Shown: positions 6,439-8,235 of the stretch, piece after piece
How positions within the stretch are numbered: position 1 is the stretch's first letter
How the letters are laid out: each line of letters opens with the position of its first letter
Assembly: GCA_944326495.1 (NCBI GenBank)
Contig: CALVEE010000065.1
Coordinates: 1-8,235, forward strand
Reading direction: 5' to 3'
Length of the DNA: 8,235 nucleotides
DNA from: Candidatus Gastranaerophilales bacterium
GTDB lineage: Bacteria; Cyanobacteriota; Vampirovibrionia; Gastranaerophilales; Gastranaerophilaceae
Notes under the pieces: generated by a model
What the model was told of the DNA's origin: nothing
Seen by the model: only the letters and a program-made list of their open reading frames with translations
Databases searched by the model: none
Program-made: the position numbers and the translations under genes

Positions 6439-6479
6439 AGAATTTCAATACGAAACGCCAGTTGAGTATTAGAAATTCT
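6439..6479. repeat. 13-bp stem-loop with one bulged base
   Basis: AGAATTTCAATAC (6439-6451) pairs with GTATT (6466-6470) and GAAATTCT (6472-6479), with A6471 bulged and a 14-base loop. It lies directly downstream of the cloverleaf-like segment and directly upstream of the first GTGAGGGGGC motif. Confidence 0.6.
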
Positions 6480-6491
6480 TGGTGAGGGGGC

Positions 6492-6507
6492 AACCCCGTA
6501 AGGGGTT
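6492..6507. repeat. AACCCC-GTAA-GGGGTT hairpin
   Basis: A perfect 6-bp stem is closed by the GNRA tetraloop GTAA and followed by two further T residues and G. The T-run is too short for a convincing terminator. It follows immediately after GTGAGGGGGC at 6482-6491. Confidence 0.6.
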
Positions 6508-6560
6508 TTGTCAGCTGGGCATACCTTCTTGACAATAACTTTAACCAGCACCCACCCCAG

Positions 6561-6580
6561 CCCTCCCTCAAAAGGGAGGG
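6561..6580. repeat. CCCTCCCT-CAAA-AGGGAGGG hairpin
   Basis: A perfect 8-bp GC-rich stem with loop CAAA is visible at 6561-6568 and 6573-6580. It resembles the CCTCTCCC/GGGAGAGG stem at 6753-6771, so the two may be related modules. Confidence 0.65.
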
Positions 6581-6605
6581 AGTTGTGCCAAGCTTTCAAT
6601 AGTAG

Positions 6606-6622
6606 GTCAGGCATTGCCTGAC
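6606..6622. repeat. GTCAGGC-ATT-GCCTGAC hairpin
   Basis: A perfect 7-bp palindrome with a three-base loop sits at the right end of the first hairpin cluster. AT-rich sequence follows, without a T-run. Confidence 0.6.
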
Positions 6623-6697
6623 ATTAACCTTATAATTATATTATCTAAACGAACTGCTCTTTTAAAATTCACTTTATAATTTTTTATTTACCCCTAC

Positions 6698-6811
6698 GAG
6701 CAGCCCCTCACCGCATCCGTAGTTTTCGGCTCCCGCCTCAAACACGGCTGCTCCTCTCCCGTAGGGAGAGGCTATGACAAAACTTTGAAATTCGAGTGAG
6801 GGGGCTTTTTT
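6698..6811. mobile_element. MITE-like palindromic unit with GCCCCTCAC/GTGAGGGGGC ends
   Basis: AGCCCCTCAC (6702-6711) is the inverse of GTGAGGGGGCT (6796-6806), allowing one extra G. Inside, GAGCAGCC (6698-6705) pairs exactly with GGCTGCTC (6746-6753), and CCTCTCCC (6753-6760) pairs with GGGAGAGG (6764-6771) around GTA. The right end runs into six T residues (6806-6811), so it could also act as a terminator for rightward transcription. There is no open frame for a transposase, so any mobility would depend on another element. The label is inference from terminal inverted repeats and size. Confidence 0.4.
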
Positions 6812-6968
6812 ATATCCTGATATTATTAAATATTTCGCAAATGTAAATATATGCTAGTATATAGCTCTTGTTTTTAAAATTGTTTTGGACAATTGTGCCT
6901 TCAGAAAGAGAAGGAAAGTTCGCAGCTCGTAGTTATACACGGAAATTTTAATAATTGTCTTTTCACTC

Positions 6969-7003
6969 TTCACTTTTAAGATTTTTGGTGTAAAATAAAA
7001 AGG
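6969..7003 (+). promoter_or_regulatory. probable accD-accA promoter
   Basis: TAAAAT at 6991-6996 is a good -10 box, with TTCACT at 6969-6974 as a weak -35 at 16-base spacing. Initiation would be near 7003, leaving a leader of about 30 bases. The lead-in AAGATTTTTGGT (6978-6989) nearly repeats the sequence before the mutL -10 box, which supports a shared promoter style. Confidence 0.5.
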
Positions 7004-7033
7004 TAAATTAATAATTTAATCGGATGTGTATAT

Positions 7034-7900
7034 ATGACAATACAAGAATGGTTTGATAAGAGGCGTGAAGCGCAAATTGAAAGACGCGCTAAAGAAATGA
7101 AAGGCATTGATCCTGAGACTCCGGAATTGTGGGCAAAATGCGTACACTGCAACTCCCAGATACTCAAAAGCGAACTTGAAGATAATTTGATGGTATGCCC
7201 GCATTGTGATTATCATTTTAGAATAAATGCTAAAACTAGAATTAAGCAGTTGTTTGATGAGGGAAGTTTTGAAGAAATGTTCAAAAACGTTCTTCCCTGT
7301 GACCCTTTAAATTTCATCGACACAGAACCTTATTCAGAACGCTTAAAGAGAGCTCACGAAAAAACAGGGCTTGATGAAGCTGTAATTACCGGTGTCGGTA
7401 ATATTATGGGGCATAAAATTGCAGCTGCAGTAATGGATTTTGACTATATGGGCGGTTCAATGGGAAGCGTTGTGGGCGAAAAAGTTACACGTATTATGGA
7501 AAAAGCACTTGAACTTAAGCTCCCGATGCTTGCAATAACCTCGTCCGGCGGTGCCAGAATGCAGGAGAGCGCTTTGAGTCTTATGCAGATGGCTAAGACC
7601 TCCTGCGCAGTCGGAAGATTAGATGAAGCAGGATTGTTATATATTAACCTGCTTACTGAACCCACATTCGGCGGAATTACAGCGAGTTTCGGAACCTTAG
7701 GCGATATCATAATCGCAGAACAAGGAGCCAGAATAGGTTTTGCCGGCAGAAGGGTAATTGAACAAACTATAAGACAAAAACTTCCGGATGATTTCCAGAC
7801 CGCAGAATATCTGCTGAAATTCGGTCAGGTGGATATAGTATCTAAGAGGAAGAATTTGAGGAAAACACTCGCTAATATTTTAGATATGCACGGAGTATAA
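7034..7900 (+). CDS. accD: acetyl-CoA carboxylase carboxyltransferase subunit beta
   Basis: The 288-residue AccD has normal length. The N-terminal Cys4 zinc ribbon is complete (C36, C39, C55, C58: KCVHC and VCPHC). The crotonase-like carboxyltransferase domain follows, with DYMGGSMGSVVGEK, SSGGARMQES at 170-179, PTFGGITASFGTLGD at 210-224 and GARIGFAGRRVIEQT. With AccA it forms the cytoplasmic carboxyltransferase that moves CO2 from biotin on AccB to acetyl-CoA, making malonyl-CoA, the first committed step of fatty-acid synthesis. The ATG at 7034 fits the usual MTIQEWF-type start, but no ribosome-binding site precedes it at normal distance. The only purine-rich stretch, AAAAAGG, lies more than 30 bases upstream. 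A 10-codon reading frame overlaps the start. accA follows after 6 bases, so the pair is co-transcribed. Confidence 0.97.
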   Translation: MTIQEWFDKRREAQIERRAKEMKGIDPETPELWAKCVHCNSQILKSELEDNLMVCPHCDYHFRINAKTRIKQLFDEGSFEEMFKNVLPCDPLNFIDTEPYSERLKRAHEKTGLDEAVITGVGNIMGHKIAAAVMDFDYMGGSMGSVVGEKVTRIMEKALELKLPMLAITSSGGARMQESALSLMQMAKTSCAVGRLDEAGLLYINLLTEPTFGGITASFGTLGDIIIAEQGARIGFAGRRVIEQTIRQKLPDDFQTAEYLLKFGQVDIVSKRKNLRKTLANILDMHGV

Positions 7901-7906
7901 AAAGAT

Positions 7907-8235
7907 ATGGCAACAGTTTTAGACTTTGAAAAACCAATCGTTGAAATACAAAAGAAAATAGATGAATTGAAAAAAATGAGCGAAGAATCCGGTATGGATT
8001 TAGACAGCCAAATAGAAAACTTTGAACGTCGGGCTCAAGATTATAAAAAGGAGTTGTATTCAAAATTGAAACCATCACAGAAACTACAAATCGCAAGACA
8101 TCCTGAAAACCCAAAGTCCCTAGCTTATGTTAACTTTATGTGTGATGAATTCATAGAACTTCACGGCGATAGAGCAGGAATGGATGATAGAGCGATTATC
8201 GGCGGACTTGCAAAAATTAATGGACGTCCGGTTAT
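7907..8235 (+). CDS. accA: acetyl-CoA carboxylase carboxyltransferase subunit alpha, N-terminal fragment
   Basis: The ATG at 7907 opens a frame that runs off the window after 109 codons. It begins MATVLDFEKPIVEIQKKI, then a charged helical stretch, and reaches FIELHGDRAGMDDRAIIGGL followed by INGRPV. This is the diagnostic N-terminal portion of AccA, where the FIELHGDR segment is highly conserved. It supplies the other half of the alpha2beta2 carboxyltransferase. The gene starts 6 bases after the accD stop, in the same frame. There is only a weak purine stretch (AAAAAGA) before the ATG, so translational coupling to accD is likely. Adjacency of the two genes would favour balanced subunit synthesis. 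The catalytic remainder lies beyond the window. Confidence 0.95.
   Translation, partial: MATVLDFEKPIVEIQKKIDELKKMSEESGMDLDSQIENFERRAQDYKKELYSKLKPSQKLQIARHPENPKSLAYVNFMCDEFIELHGDRAGMDDRAIIGGLAKINGRPV

Larger units (their letters stand above)
6105..7033. other. non-coding, hairpin-rich intergenic block upstream of accD
   Basis: No credible gene occupies these 0.93 kb. The few open frames are short, start at poor codons and cross palindromes. From left to right the block holds the intrinsic terminator of the small gene, a perfect 22-bp palindrome, a cloverleaf-like set of stems, a series of short stems, a MITE-like unit ending in a T-run, an AT-rich stretch at 6812-6968 with only a small AATTGT/ACAATT stem (6878-6894), and the accD promoter. 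The middle (about 6290-6800) is clearly more GC-rich than the surrounding genes, which suggests a different origin from its flanks. Confidence 0.7.

Noticed and set aside
6378..6614. Open frame of 78 codons on the minus strand across the hairpin cluster
   Set aside because: It spans several hairpins and low-complexity GC-rich repeats, has no ribosome-binding site or domain, and fits a repeat-derived frame rather than a gene.
6430..6811. CRISPR array
   Set aside because: Repeats are of different sequence and irregular spacing, with no recurring direct repeat and spacer pattern and no cas genes.
6976..7216. Two minus-strand frames antisense to the accD start
   Set aside because: They overlap the conserved zinc-ribbon coding region of accD in wrong frames and show no domain or ribosome-binding site.

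Overview
The window is a low-GC bacterial chromosome segment of housekeeping genes, with one unusual hairpin-rich intergenic block. All protein genes read through with the standard code. The mix is separate accD and accA genes encoded back to back, a MutL with a complete C-terminal endonuclease site, and a COG3581-type protein of the 2-hydroxyacyl-CoA dehydratase/activase superfamily. This suggests an anaerobic, fermentative bacterium. The small surface-type coiled-coil protein, the AT-rich base composition and the repeat style remind me of gut non-photosynthetic Cyanobacteriota (Gastranaerophilales/Vampirovibrionia). That assignment is an impression, not a proof, and a low-GC Bacillota host is the main alternative.

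Layout. Positions 1-242 hold the 3' end of radA. It is followed within a few bases by a GT-C (family 39-like) membrane glycosyltransferase (250-1701) and an amidohydrolase-2 family metal hydrolase (1713-2522). These three read rightward at operon-like spacing. A leftward COG3581 gene (2519-3646) meets the hydrolase tail to tail, with the two stop codons sharing four bases. A 59-bp divergent intergenic region then holds two overlapping extended -10 promoters, one leftward for the COG3581 gene and one rightward for mutL (3706-5478). The mutL promoter sits so close to the ATG that the mRNA is probably leaderless. A small gene for a single-span membrane/coiled-coil protein of unknown function (5586-6104) follows and ends in a strong intrinsic terminator. 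After about 0.9 kb without a credible gene come accD (7034-7900) and the start of accA (7907 to the window end), the two carboxyltransferase subunits of acetyl-CoA carboxylase for fatty-acid synthesis.

The block between the terminator and accD is the most unusual part. It contains a perfect 22-bp palindrome, a possible cloverleaf-like set of nested stems (6314-6426) with a T-loop-like hairpin on the minus strand, several further short perfect stems, two of them with GNRA loops, a roughly 110-bp MITE-like unit with GCCCCTCAC/GTGAGGGGGC ends, and a second copy of that end motif about 315 bp away. I read it as a nest of palindromic repeat elements and/or a structured RNA. I see no transposase, CRISPR array, defence gene or true tRNA. 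I found no convincing complete new multi-gene system. The leads most worth following are the hairpin block, the overlapping divergent promoters with leaderless mutL, and the orphan coiled-coil protein.
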